The position numbers and the translations under genes are program-made. The notes under the pieces were generated by a model. That model ran no database searches. It was not told the DNA's origin and was given only the letters and a program-made list of their open reading frames with translations. DNA of 64,000 nt from Nostoc sp. FACHB-973 (GTDB taxonomy: Bacteria > Cyanobacteriota > Cyanobacteriia > Cyanobacteriales > Nostocaceae): contig NZ_JACJSJ010000023.1 of NCBI RefSeq assembly GCF_014698115.1, positions 33,516 through 97,515 of the forward strand, read 5' to 3'. Position 1 is the first letter of the stretch; each line of letters begins with the position of its first letter. This document shows positions 44,100-53,205 of this stretch, piece by piece.

Positions 44100-44498
44100 T
44101 TACCTAACTTCAGTTGGGACAAAATGCGATCGCTTCCAGCGGGCGGGTACGCCATCGCGTAAAATTTCAAGTTCCTCTATCGCTAACCCAACAAACTGTT
44201 GTGCTGACTTATCAGATGTCCGATGAAACTCACTCTGCGGTGTAATACTCGGTTGGGGTTCGGTTTCTGGTGGAGTGTCAGCTAAAAATTCGGAATTTTC
44301 CCGTGTAATACTTGGTAGAGTATTATGCCTAACAATGTGTTCTAAATAATCAGCACGGGTTAAGCCAAAACATTCAGAAGCAATACCAATAGCTTTCCAA
44401 GTATCATCTGTTAGTCGCAAAGAGCGCACTTCACGATAGTCATCATTCTTAAGCGCAAACTTTCCTTGAATATCCCGTTTGAACATCAACTTTACCAT
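44100..44498 (-). CDS. small plasmid DNA-binding-like protein with altered tail
   Basis: A 132-residue protein. Residues 20-60 (EVRSLRLTDDTWKAIGIASE, then GLTRADYLEHIV) look like a ribbon-helix-helix: a beta strand with alternating residues, then two helices. The start ATG 44498 lies inside a 17-bp palindrome that recurs upstream, which suggests autoregulation; ATG 44486 is an alternative. The C-terminal 18 residues come from a 31-nt repeat and a shifted frame. Without the repeat the frame continues as ILSQLKLGKQATGYKTAQKA to a stop at 44027. Proteins of this type are common on cyanobacterial plasmids; exact function is unknown. Confidence 0.6.
   Translation of the reverse strand: MVKLMFKRDIQGKFALKNDDYREVRSLRLTDDTWKAIGIASECFGLTRADYLEHIVRHNTLPSITRENSEFLADTPPETEPQPSITPQSEFHRTSDKSAQQFVGLAIEELEILRDGVPARWKRSHFVPTEVR
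44126..44156. repeat. 31-nt small dispersed repeat causing a frameshift
   Basis: A GC-rich block, beginning GCGATCGCTTCC and ending GGTACGCCATC, lies inside the 3' end of the 44100-44498 gene. Its length is not a multiple of three. Deleting it in silico joins EELEILR to ILSQLKLGK and reopens a coding frame of about 33 residues. Confidence 0.65.
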
Positions 44499-44554
44499 GT
44501 ATTACATCGTAAGTTTAAACGAGAAAGGCGATAATTAACCATGTATTACACGGA
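44494..44554. promoter_or_regulatory. two copies of a 17-bp palindrome at the gene start
   Basis: ACCATGTATTACATCGT (44494-44510) and ACCATGTATTACACGGA (44538-44554) are 44 bp apart, about four helical turns. The consensus ACCATGTA-T-TACATGGT is an odd palindrome. The first copy covers the start codon of the small DNA-binding-like gene. Confidence 0.6.
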
Positions 44555-44604
44555 AGAAGAGACATTTTTCTTGACGTTTGAGCAACAAGTAATCACGGGT
44601 ATGC

Positions 44605-45317
44605 CTAGCACACAGTAGCGTCTGCCAGCCTTGCAAAGTGTGAGGAGCGAGTTTTAGCCCTTGGTATCTTCTCCAACCACGCAAAAACTCGACTTAGATT
44701 AATAGCAGCAGCTGTGAGAATATGCTGTAGATGAGTTTTCGCTAGCCCAATGTAACGAGAATCGCGCAGTTCAAATGCTCGGACTCCTTGAGAGATAGTT
44801 CCTTCAATGCCGGAGCGCAGTGCATACTGTTGTTGAAACTGTTTAGTTTTTTGCCGCTCTCTAGCTTTCTGGAGAGCTTCGTAATCAGATTGCACCTGTA
44901 TTGTTAAGCCTCGTGCCTGAGTTTTTGCACGAGTACACTGGGAGCGCACAGGACAAACTAAACAATCTGTGGTACGAAAGCTAAGCGGAATTCACTTAAA
45001 ACACTAAAATCAAAGCCTGAGTCTGTTAATTCTAACGATAAAGCATATTTCCAATCAATCCTTGCTCGTACTGAAGAAGCTGCTTGTCTATCAGACAGGT
45101 TTTCTAAGAATTGCATTATCAGTATCATTGCTAGTCGCCAAGGTGCTTGTGCTGACTGCCCCCTTAGAGGATATACAGATGCAAAGTCAACATCTTGAAA
45201 CAAGATTCCCAGTTCGTCGCGCAGGCGCATATATAAATTACTTTTTGGAAATGCGGCCTTAGCCACACGTACCGTTTCATCGGGAATAGGAGGAATTTCT
45301 TCAGGATGTAAGCACAT
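44605..45317 (-). mobile_element. IS1182-family transposase with internal deletion
   Basis: The N-terminal 110 residues (45317-44958: DETVRVAKAAFPKSNLYMRL, APWRLAMILIMQFLENLSDRQ, IDWKYALSLELTDSGFDFSV) and the C-terminal 115 (44949-44605: CPVRSQCTRAKTQARG, YALRSGIEGTISQGVRAFEL, GLAKTHLQHILTAAAINL) belong to one IS1182 transposase. About 300 middle residues, including the catalytic core, are missing. The junction follows VLSEFR, after which the frame is shifted. It cannot transpose on its own. Confidence 0.75.
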
Positions 45318-45384
45318 ATACTACCTCCACAAGTATTTCTTCTAGTTTATTGATAATTGACGCAGCTAACTTAAATTTTTTCTT

Positions 45385-45434
45385 ACCGTATATTACACAG
45401 GCAGGTTACCTAGTCTCACCATGTAATACATGGT
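45385..45434. promoter_or_regulatory. two further copies of the 17-bp palindrome
   Basis: ACCGTATATTACACAGG (45385-45401) and ACCATGTAATACATGGT (45418-45434, fully symmetrical about its centre) are 33 bp apart, about three helical turns. They lie beyond the IS1182 remnant from the first pair. With that remnant removed the four sites would form one array upstream of the small DNA-binding-like gene. Confidence 0.58.
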
Positions 45435-45452
45435 AAAATCAGCGTTTTTATG

Positions 45453-45602
45453 TTAAGTAATGTTTCGCCAACAGTATCCGGCGGGGCGTAGCCCATCGCG
45501 CAACTCCATCAGTGCCTGACCCGCTTCCAAAAATGCACGTTCCAAACGGCGCTCTAGATGCAGGCGTAAGCTTTCTTCTTCCTCAGTCAACTCTGGAAAT
45601 GT
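45453..45602 (-). pseudogene. N-terminal fragment of the ParB-like/DUF3102-like gene
   Basis: The frame reads FPELTEEEESLRLHLERRLE, RAFLEAGQALMELRD and then runs into a repeat-derived tail (GLRPAGYCWRN) before TAA. The helical, charged pattern ending ALMELRD is the usual start of plasmid proteins that continue RRLYR...F-EYC-x-x-RFG-SRD. The frame just upstream is closed by a stop at 45603-45605. It pairs with the C-terminal piece at 43265-43880. Confidence 0.52.
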
Positions 45603-45613
45603 TTACCGATAAG

Positions 45614-46417
45614 TCAAAGATTTAAAAGCGCTTTGACGAAAAAATAATGAGGTGCATTGATAACATTACGAGGCGGTAATTTAAGAGTAAAACGTCCATA
45701 ATTAGCTTCCTCATCACCTGCTTGAACAACAGATGCTTCCCAATTGTAAACAGAAAATAACTTCTCTGGATCATCGCATCCATATTTCCAATGTTCTGAT
45801 AAACCTTCTGTTTTTTGTTGGATAAAAAATGAGCTGATAAAATCAGCTAACAACCAACTACCTGGATTACTTAAATGAGAAATTTTTGTTAATAATTGAT
45901 GTACTTCTAAATCATTTAAATAATAAATAAATCCTTCCATTAACCATAAACTCGAAACTTCTTTTTGGTATCCTTTCATTAACAGTAAATCTGACCAATC
46001 TTCTCTAATATCAATACCAATAGCGCAGCGATGGCACTTAGGAGATTGATTTTCTAATATAGATTCTTTGTATTGAATTACTTCTTTTTGATCGAGTTCA
46101 TATATTTGTGTATCGGGATGCCAAGGAAGGCGAAAAGCTCTAGTATCCATTCCGGCACCTAAAATAATAACTTGTCTAATTTCAGCAATTTGTGAAATTA
46201 AAAAGTCATCAAAAAAGCGTGTACGTACAGGAATTATAGGTGCGCCTTTATCTTCAAACTGCTGAACTTTTGGTGTAATCTCAGCAATCATGTCTTCTCC
46301 AGCAAGTATAGCTGCTAGTGGATCTTCAAACAAGCCATCAGGTCTTTGAGTTTCTAAAGCACGAGCAACCGCCATCATTCGTGAAGATAAGCTAACTAAG
46401 TTTTTGATTTCAGACAT
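45614..46417 (-). CDS. class I SAM methyltransferase, leucine carboxyl methyltransferase-like
   Basis: About 267 residues from ATG 46417; TTG 46441 would add eight. The family signatures are SRMMAVARALETQRPDGLFEDPLA at the start, IPVRTRFFDDFL, the SAM loop VIILGAGMDTRAFRLPW and WLMEGFIYYL. These match the TIGR00027/PpmA-type O-methyltransferases. Substrates are often polyketides or protein C-termini, so a natural-product role is possible. It stands alone beside the plasmid-maintenance scar. A normal ribosome site is not evident. Confidence 0.85.
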   Translation of the reverse strand: MSEIKNLVSLSSRMMAVARALETQRPDGLFEDPLAAILAGEDMIAEITPKVQQFEDKGAPIIPVRTRFFDDFLISQIAEIRQVIILGAGMDTRAFRLPWHPDTQIYELDQKEVIQYKESILENQSPKCHRCAIGIDIREDWSDLLLMKGYQKEVSSLWLMEGFIYYLNDLEVHQLLTKISHLSNPGSWLLADFISSFFIQQKTEGLSEHWKYGCDDPEKLFSVYNWEASVVQAGDEEANYGRFTLKLPPRNVINAPHYFFVKALLNL

Positions 46418-47236
46418 TTGATTTAAATAAAGAAACAGCAATTGAAAAAACAGCAGTGTTCAAAAAAGTATTATTATTGGTTTTGATTCAATTTGCAACT
46501 AAAATATAAGGTTACATTTTATACATAACTGTAAATAAGTTTTTTTAATCCTTACTACAATCTCAAATAACCTGAAAGTTTACAAATGAAAATCCTGATT
46601 TTTAACCTGAACTTAAATATAATAATTATCAAGCAAGTATGATGCTATTACTTAATCTTTGATGGTGTTTCAGTTTCAGATGTCAGGTATTAAACATTCA
46701 GAAAATCGCAAAGTTTTTTAGAACCCTTACCACATTACTCTTTTGAGCTAAATACCCGTTTCACCTAAAAGTATGTCTAAATGGGCATTTCAAGCAACAA
46801 GTTTAGGTGATGTTAAGACGAACGTTATTAATCAGGAGCAATGCAATTTTATTACACTTTTTTTGGGCAGGGCTGAAACCCTTGTTTTAACATAGGTTTC
46901 CAAGAGGTTGCGATTTTCTAAGATTATGTTCTCATGAATCAAAAGACTTGACTCTTAACTTCCAGGACAAAATCAGGAAGATCTCTCAGATATGTATTGA
47001 TACAACTTTTATAATGTTTTTACTTTCAGAAAATAATTTTGCATCTTTAGCAAGATTCAGTTCCGTCACTCGTCAAATGAAAAGTTGCAATAATATCACC
47101 AAAAGGTACATTGCGACAATTTTAATCAAGTGCTGGAAGCATTGTTATGAAATCCTCTGCAACCAAGTGATAGTTAGGGGCAGATTAGTTCTTCTGTTCC
47201 CAACTAGTGCAGATAATATCAGTTGAAGGAATTTGT
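46418..47236. other. 819-nt spacer before the secretion module
   Basis: AT-rich region between divergent genes. A 9-bp inverted repeat (TCACCTAAA 46761-46769, TTTAGGTGA 46802-46810) is the clearest structure and could be an operator of the 47237 gene. A 92-codon frame at 46948-47226 has no recognisable features and unlikely composition. Long upstream regions are common before surface-protein genes. Confidence 0.4.
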
Positions 47237-49687
47237 ATGAACAACAAATGCGTTTTATGGAGTATTCAAGGCAGCATCTTTTTTTTCTTGCTAGCCTCAT
47301 CCTCATTAGTTGCACAAATTATACCAGATAAAACTTTACCTACTAATTCTATTGTTACACTACAGAATAATACCAGGGTGATTGATGGAGGCACTATCAA
47401 GGAACGTAACTTGTTCCATAGCTTTGAACAGTTTTCTATTCCTACAGGCAGCACGGTTTTATTCAACAACGCTCAAAATATCCAGAATATTTTTAGTCGT
47501 GTAACCAGCTCATCAGTTTCTAACATAGACGGGTTGCTCAAAGCTAACGGCACAGCTAACTTGTTTTTTATCAATCCCAATGGGATTGTCTTTGGACAAA
47601 ATGCACGTTTGGATATTGGTGGCTCGTTTTCGGCAAGTACTGCTAATACTGTTAAGTTTGCTGATGGTTTTGAGTTCAGGGCAAATGCTAACCAAACAAA
47701 ACCACTATTGACTATTAGTGTGCCTACTGGTTTACAGTTCGGGAGTGATTCAGGTGTAATTCAAGTCCACGGAACAGGTGAAGGATTAATTGCTCAAAGT
47801 ACAATAACTTCACCTTATATTAGGAACAACGGCTCAACTGGTCTAGAGGTACAACCAGGCAAAACCTTAGCTTTAGTAGGGGGGAATATTACCTTAAATG
47901 GTGCTACTTTAACAGCAAAGCAAGGACGAATTGAGTTAGGCGCTCTTAATTCTGGTTTAGTTAGCTTCACTCCAATTAGTCAAGAGTTGAGTCTGAGTTA
48001 CGAAGGAGTATCTTCTTTTAAAGACATTAATTTATCTCAAAAGTCTTTACTGGATACTAGTGGGGATAGTAGCGGTTCTATTGCTTTACAGGGAAAGCTC
48101 ATCTCTTTGACTGATGGATCAGTGGTTTTAAACCAAAATTTAGGTTCTCAATCTTCGGGTAGCATTAACTTCAATGCCACCGAATTACTGAAATTGAGCG
48201 GAGCCTCGATTGATGGAAAATTTGTTACCTTCTTGCGAACTGAATCCCTAAGTTTTGGCAGTGGTGGAAATATAAATGTTTTCGCTAAACAGGTAGTTAT
48301 CGAGGGAGGAGCAGGTATGGGTACTAGAGCTTATAGTGCCGCTAATGGGGGTAATGTAAATGTGAATGCCCCCGAATCTATACATTTGTTTGGGTTTTTA
48401 ACTTCTAATCCTTTTATTACGAGCGCCATCACCAATAGCACGTTAAATTCTGGAAAGTCAGGAAATATTACAGTTTCTACAGGGCAGTTACTGGCTCAAG
48501 ACGGAGGATTAATCACATCTCAAACTCGTGGAAACGGCGTTGGAGGTAATGTCATCGTGAATGCAACTAATTTTATCAAATTAATTAACTCTAGAGAATT
48601 GATTAATTCTGGACTAGCTTATGTCCCTAGCTATTTATCTTCTTCAACTACCAGTATGGGAAATGCTGGCGATTTAACAATCAACACACCAAGGTTGGTA
48701 GTAGGAGATATGGCAATGGTTGATTCTTCCGCTTTAGCAAGTGGCTCTGCTGGAATAGTTACTGTCAATGCTCCTAGTATAGAAATAAGTGGTGGTTCGG
48801 TAAGTTCATTTGCTACCAAAGCAGGTGCAAACGCCCAAAAAATATTCGGTTCTCCTCCAGTGCCAAGTGGCTCTCCTGGAGAAGTAAATATTAACACTGG
48901 ATACTTGAGCCTAACAAATGGTGGGCAAGTTAATATCACGAATGAAGGAACAAGTACTGCTGGTGGTAAGCTTACAATCAATGCTGATTCTGTTTTTTTA
49001 GATAACAAAAGTTCTATTACTGCCTCTACTGCTTCAGGTGTTGGTGGTGATATTCAATTGAATGCAAGAGATTTGCTTTTGAATAACAAAAGCTCTATCA
49101 CCGCATCCGCAGATAATCAAGGCGACGGGGGTAATATCACAATTAATGCAGATATAATATCTGGCTCAAAAAACAGCAGCATCACCGCAAATGCCTTTGA
49201 GGGTCGTGGTGGAAATATCACAATTAATGCTCAAGGACTCTTCTTTTCCCCTGATAGCTTGATTACAGCTAGTTCTAGGTACGGAATTAATGGTACGGTT
49301 AAGTACAACATCGCTGATACTAACATTTACACTACTCAACTAAAAGCAGAAGGAATTTCAGTAGCTCCTGAAATCACCTCAGTCTGTCAGGCACGAACAG
49401 ACACAGGAGTAAGTAATTTTCTAGTTAGTAGTATTCGCAATCTACAATCTAAGCCTAACAATCTGATGTATAACAATGTTGAGGACAGTAACTCTCTTCC
49501 AGTTCCAGCTTTTAATAATTCACATAATTCCAATTCATTCTTCAGTAACCAACCCACACAAATCATAGAAGCCAATGCTTTGATTCGGGATTCTCATGGA
49601 AATTTTATTTTGACTACAGACCAAGCAAACTCAGCCTCGGATAATACTTCATTGTCTGCAAGTTCTTGTTTTTCAGTATCGCAGTGA
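47237..49687 (+). CDS. two-partner-secretion exoprotein (filamentous haemagglutinin N-terminal domain)
   Basis: About 816 residues from ATG 47237 (GAAGGA 7 nt upstream). A signal peptide (1-27, ends SLVAQ) leads into a TPS/Haemagg_act domain. Its hallmarks are NLFHSFEQFSIPTGSTVLF, NIFSRVTSS, then ANLFFINPNGIVFGQNARLD. The rest is a right-handed beta-helix of repeated strands with GG-N(I/V)-x-(I/V)-N-A patterns. It should be exported and passed across the outer membrane by a TpsB/ShlB-type partner, which is not in the window. The C-terminus has few aromatic residues and no anchor. The CHAT gene follows 15 nt later, so the two are one operon. Confidence 0.9.
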   Translation: MNNKCVLWSIQGSIFFFLLASSSLVAQIIPDKTLPTNSIVTLQNNTRVIDGGTIKERNLFHSFEQFSIPTGSTVLFNNAQNIQNIFSRVTSSSVSNIDGLLKANGTANLFFINPNGIVFGQNARLDIGGSFSASTANTVKFADGFEFRANANQTKPLLTISVPTGLQFGSDSGVIQVHGTGEGLIAQSTITSPYIRNNGSTGLEVQPGKTLALVGGNITLNGATLTAKQGRIELGALNSGLVSFTPISQELSLSYEGVSSFKDINLSQKSLLDTSGDSSGSIALQGKLISLTDGSVVLNQNLGSQSSGSINFNATELLKLSGASIDGKFVTFLRTESLSFGSGGNINVFAKQVVIEGGAGMGTRAYSAANGGNVNVNAPESIHLFGFLTSNPFITSAITNSTLNSGKSGNITVSTGQLLAQDGGLITSQTRGNGVGGNVIVNATNFIKLINSRELINSGLAYVPSYLSSSTTSMGNAGDLTINTPRLVVGDMAMVDSSALASGSAGIVTVNAPSIEISGGSVSSFATKAGANAQKIFGSPPVPSGSPGEVNINTGYLSLTNGGQVNITNEGTSTAGGKLTINADSVFLDNKSSITASTASGVGGDIQLNARDLLLNNKSSITASADNQGDGGNITINADIISGSKNSSITANAFEGRGGNITINAQGLFFSPDSLITASSRYGINGTVKYNIADTNIYTTQLKAEGISVAPEITSVCQARTDTGVSNFLVSSIRNLQSKPNNLMYNNVEDSNSLPVPAFNNSHNSNSFFSNQPTQIIEANALIRDSHGNFILTTDQANSASDNTSLSASSCFSVSQ

Positions 49688-49702
49688 TAAAAAGATATAA
49701 AA

Positions 49703-52207
49703 ATGATCTCACCTCAATGTTACTTTAAATATCTCTTTTCAGGCATTCTAGGGCTGTCTATAATTGTAATTCAATCATCTTCCCCTGCCCAGACTGTAAA
49801 AGAAGAAAAAGAATTTCTCAAAAATCAAGCGGCATCCCTAACTTCATCAGGTCACGAACAATTAGCTCTAGATCAGGCGACTGAAGCTTTAAAAACTTGG
49901 CAGGAATCTACAACAATTTATCGCCAACTAAACGACCAAGAGGGCATTACGGAAAGCCTGATTAATCAAAACCTTGCTTTCCAAGCATTAGGATTACATA
50001 AGCAAGCTTGCAATACACTTTTAGAAGCTTTAAAGTTAAATACAAATCTAGATATTTGCGATCCGACTTTGCAGCAACCTGCTCTTGCTCAAAAAGAGCA
50101 ACTGACGGCAGTAATCGGTAAGCAGAAACCAACATCAGTTAACTTGCTTGGATTACAGAATCTAGGAGAAGTCTTGCGGATTTTAGGTAAGTTGAATGAA
50201 TCGGAAACAGTTCTACAAGAAACATTAACGCTAGCAAAACAAGTATCCTCATCAAAGATTAGTGGGATTTATCTATCTCTGGGTAATATCGAACAGTCAA
50301 TTTATCAGCAATTGCAAGATAAATATTCTTGGATAGAGGAACCACTTTTCCGAGAACAGATTGCTAATATTATTCCACAAAAAGCGCAAAAATCACTCTG
50401 GTATTACCAAATACTAGAAAACATACCAAGTATCTCCAAATCAGCTAAACTGCAAGCTCAGTTGAATCACTTAACTTTACTGATCAGTTTGGAAAAATGG
50501 CTCAGTCATCAGCCAAATCAAGTGAACCTCCATCAGAAAGTTAATCAACAAATTAGAGTATTAGTAAATCAAATAGATGAAAATTATTCTGCTTTTTTGG
50601 AGTTATCACCTGAGCCATCTATTCATGCTCGGTTAAATTTTGCTAATAACCTCAGCCAGATTCCAGATGAACAATTAAAATCGGTAGCAATTCGATATAC
50701 TAAATTAGCCTTGAAAATGGCTGAAACTATTAATAGTATCCGATGGTTATCTTATAGTTTTGGTACTTTGGGTAAAGTATCAACTCAAACAGAACAAAAA
50801 CAGGCATATTTTAAGAAAGCTTTAGGATTCGCTGAATCAATTCGGGCTTCAGATATCGCCTACCAATGGCAGCAGCAGTTAGGACTAATTTACCAAAAGC
50901 AGGGAAAAACTGAGTTAGCGATTCAAAACTATAAGGCTGCGATCGCAAACATGACTGAAGTCCGTGATAGTCTTTTGTCAATTAACGGAGATTTACAATT
51001 CTCTTTTCAAGAGGAAATGGAGCCGACATATCGTAATTATATGCGATTGCTCTTAACATCACCTAATGCTGATTTAAAAAGAGTAATACAGATAAACGAA
51101 GGGTTGCAGATAGCACGGTTAGAAAACTTTCTCAGATGTGGCAAGCTTGACCTTGTTGCTTTGAATCAGCTTCAGAATCTCAATAGCGCCCCAACAGTAA
51201 TTCACATTATTGATTTAGGGGATACTATAGAAGTAATTGCTCAGTCAACAGATGGCTCACTTCACCATCATTCTGTTGAATCTAAACTAGTTCGTTCCCA
51301 GATAGATCATCTTTTAGAAGCTTTACAAAATGAGAATTTTTCTGAGGTTGACGAAAGTAGCATTACTACTTACTCTCAAAGAATTTATGAAAAGCTATTT
51401 GCACCAATTCAAACATATCTACCCACATCAGGAACACTCGTATTCACTTTAGATAAATCTTTTCAAAGCATACCAATGGCATTATTATATGATGGAAAAC
51501 ATTATCTAATAGAGCGTTACAGTCTTGCCGAAACTTTAGGTTCCAGAATTAGACAACCTAGAGTCTTGCATCAAAACCAGATGATAGCTTTAATAGCTGG
51601 ACTATCAAAAGTTAGCCCCAGTTCTACAGATCCAAATGCACCTAAAAATATGGAGAATTTACTCCCCTCTAAACAAGAAATAGAAAATGTAGAAGAACAA
51701 ACTAAATCGTCAGTCGCCTTGTTAGACAAGAAGTTTACCGTTAAAAGGTTCAAAGAAGAACTAACTCAAAATAATTTTCCTATTGTACATATTACTACCC
51801 ACGGTCAATTCAGTTCTGACCCACTGAAAACAGTACTGGTAGCCTATGACAAGCTAATTAATATTAGAGACTTTGACAGCTTAATCAGAGGTAAAACTGA
51901 AAATAGTCAAGATGCTATTGAGTTACTTGTTCTCAGCGCTTGCGAAACAGCTAAAGGCAACAAGCAGTCAGCGATGGGTATTGCGGGAATGGCTGCTACC
52001 GCAGGAGCGCGTAGTACTGTTGCTACTTTGTGGCGCGTGGATGCCGATTCTACCGCTTTGCTTATGCAAGAATTTTATAAAGGTTTGAACAATGGCTTGC
52101 CTAAAGCAGAAGCACTACGTCAGGCGCAATTGAGTTTGCTGTCAAATCCTAAATATAAGAAGGCTTATTATTGGGGTGGGTTCCTCATGGTTGGAAGCTG
52201 GTTGTAA
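49703..52207 (+). CDS. exported TPR-CHAT protease-like protein
   Basis: An 834-residue protein. A probable signal peptide (about 1-30, ends SSPAQT) is followed by TPR-like helical repeats (about 45-440) and a C-terminal CHAT domain (about 520-834). The caspase-type dyad is present: H700 in HITTHGQF and C747 in LSACETAKG, along with GIAGMAATAGARSTVATLW. CHAT proteins (named from HetF) are peptidases that cut partner proteins once triggered. An exported or envelope location next to a secreted haemagglutinin-like protein suggests surface-protein processing. The gene ends within the convergent 52168-53172 gene, overlapping by 40 nt. Confidence 0.88.
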   Translation: MISPQCYFKYLFSGILGLSIIVIQSSSPAQTVKEEKEFLKNQAASLTSSGHEQLALDQATEALKTWQESTTIYRQLNDQEGITESLINQNLAFQALGLHKQACNTLLEALKLNTNLDICDPTLQQPALAQKEQLTAVIGKQKPTSVNLLGLQNLGEVLRILGKLNESETVLQETLTLAKQVSSSKISGIYLSLGNIEQSIYQQLQDKYSWIEEPLFREQIANIIPQKAQKSLWYYQILENIPSISKSAKLQAQLNHLTLLISLEKWLSHQPNQVNLHQKVNQQIRVLVNQIDENYSAFLELSPEPSIHARLNFANNLSQIPDEQLKSVAIRYTKLALKMAETINSIRWLSYSFGTLGKVSTQTEQKQAYFKKALGFAESIRASDIAYQWQQQLGLIYQKQGKTELAIQNYKAAIANMTEVRDSLLSINGDLQFSFQEEMEPTYRNYMRLLLTSPNADLKRVIQINEGLQIARLENFLRCGKLDLVALNQLQNLNSAPTVIHIIDLGDTIEVIAQSTDGSLHHHSVESKLVRSQIDHLLEALQNENFSEVDESSITTYSQRIYEKLFAPIQTYLPTSGTLVFTLDKSFQSIPMALLYDGKHYLIERYSLAETLGSRIRQPRVLHQNQMIALIAGLSKVSPSSTDPNAPKNMENLLPSKQEIENVEEQTKSSVALLDKKFTVKRFKEELTQNNFPIVHITTHGQFSSDPLKTVLVAYDKLINIRDFDSLIRGKTENSQDAIELLVLSACETAKGNKQSAMGIAGMAATAGARSTVATLWRVDADSTALLMQEFYKGLNNGLPKAEALRQAQLSLLSNPKYKKAYYWGGFLMVGSWL

Positions 52208-53172
52208 AATTCCACTAATTTTAGCCCTGATTGGGCTTTTTGTAACTCTTTGGAATTCTTACTGCTTTTGGCTAACTCAGCTGCCGTCAGGTATTCGGGT
52301 TTAGCCTCATTTGGCAACTTGGCCTTCAGATAGCGATCGCCCAGTACTCTGTAAAGAGTCGGATTTCGGCTACCAGTTGCTGTTGCCGTTTTTAACATTT
52401 CAATTGTTTCATTCAAAAGATTTTCTGCCATATAGATAGCATCTACGTCAAGAATAGTTTCATCTGGAGGTAGCCTTAAGTCTTTGATGCGTTTAATCTT
52501 TTGTGCAATTTGTTCTTGAGAGGCTACAGACAATACGTCCAAAAACGTTTCATCATAGCTAAAAGCTTCACCATCAATATATGCAAAAACATCTATTGTA
52601 TATGGAGTTCCAGGTTGAAATTCTTTTTCATCACTTGGGTAGGCAAGCCGAGTTTCATTTACAACTTTTTCCCACCCAAACTCGTAACTTTTTACTTTGA
52701 CTTTGTAAGAAGTAGCACCCTTAACAGCATTCCAAGTTATTTCGGGACGAGAATTCAATGTTGATGTGCTATAAGGAGAAATAATTGTTGGCTCATCGCT
52801 CCCTTCTGTGCCACCTTTTCGTATGTGACACGCATTAGTATTGGTTGGATTGCAAGTGGATAAGGCTTCGTCAGGTTCTACACATTTATCAAGAGGAATA
52901 GTTCCACTAGATAATTTTAAAATGTTTCCAGAACTAAAGCATAAAAATTCTACATAATCACCATTCACAACTTCTATCCTATCTCCCTTACAAATTAAGC
53001 TCCCTGCTGACAAGTGCTTGTTACCTTTACTTATTATCCTTCCCATTTGTGGATCGCAATGAACCTGATTTCTTCTTACTCTTATGAGCGGTACATTTGC
53101 TAGCAATGGTAGATGAATTAGTATTAGAGAAGTTAAACAGCACATTCCCAAAAAAAATATCAGCTTTTTCAT
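52168..53172 (-). CDS. secreted FecR/fibronectin-like protein
   Basis: A 334-residue exported protein. A signal peptide (about 1-25) is followed by a FecR-like segment (QVHCDPQMGRIISKGNKHLS, VVNGDYVEFLCFSSGNIL) with several Cys. A fibronectin-type-like domain comes next (ISPYSTSTLNSRPEITWNAV, then ATSYKVKVKS, about 130-215), then a helical C-terminus with a TPR-like repeat (LYRVLGDRYLKAKLPNEAKP). I do not know its exact role; the layout suggests a periplasmic adaptor. It is the last gene of the minus-strand operon, and its 3' end overlaps that of the CHAT gene. Confidence 0.72.
   Translation of the reverse strand: MKKLIFFLGMCCLTSLILIHLPLLANVPLIRVRRNQVHCDPQMGRIISKGNKHLSAGSLICKGDRIEVVNGDYVEFLCFSSGNILKLSSGTIPLDKCVEPDEALSTCNPTNTNACHIRKGGTEGSDEPTIISPYSTSTLNSRPEITWNAVKGATSYKVKVKSYEFGWEKVVNETRLAYPSDEKEFQPGTPYTIDVFAYIDGEAFSYDETFLDVLSVASQEQIAQKIKRIKDLRLPPDETILDVDAIYMAENLLNETIEMLKTATATGSRNPTLYRVLGDRYLKAKLPNEAKPEYLTAAELAKSSKNSKELQKAQSGLKLVEFYNQLPTMRNPPQ
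52222..52240 (+). terminator. intrinsic terminator of the CHAT operon
   Basis: AGCCC-TGATT-GGGCT followed by TTTTT lies 15 nt after the CHAT stop. It is inside the coding region of the convergent secreted-protein gene (near its 3' end), so the terminator sequence also encodes amino acids on the other strand. Confidence 0.65.
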
Positions 53173-53205
53173 TGTTTTACAAACATAAATGGCTTGAGCA
53201 TCTTA

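Noticed and set aside
46948..47226. 92-codon frame before the haemagglutinin-like gene
   Set aside because: No ribosome site or family, and it overlaps the ribosome-binding region of the real gene at 47237.
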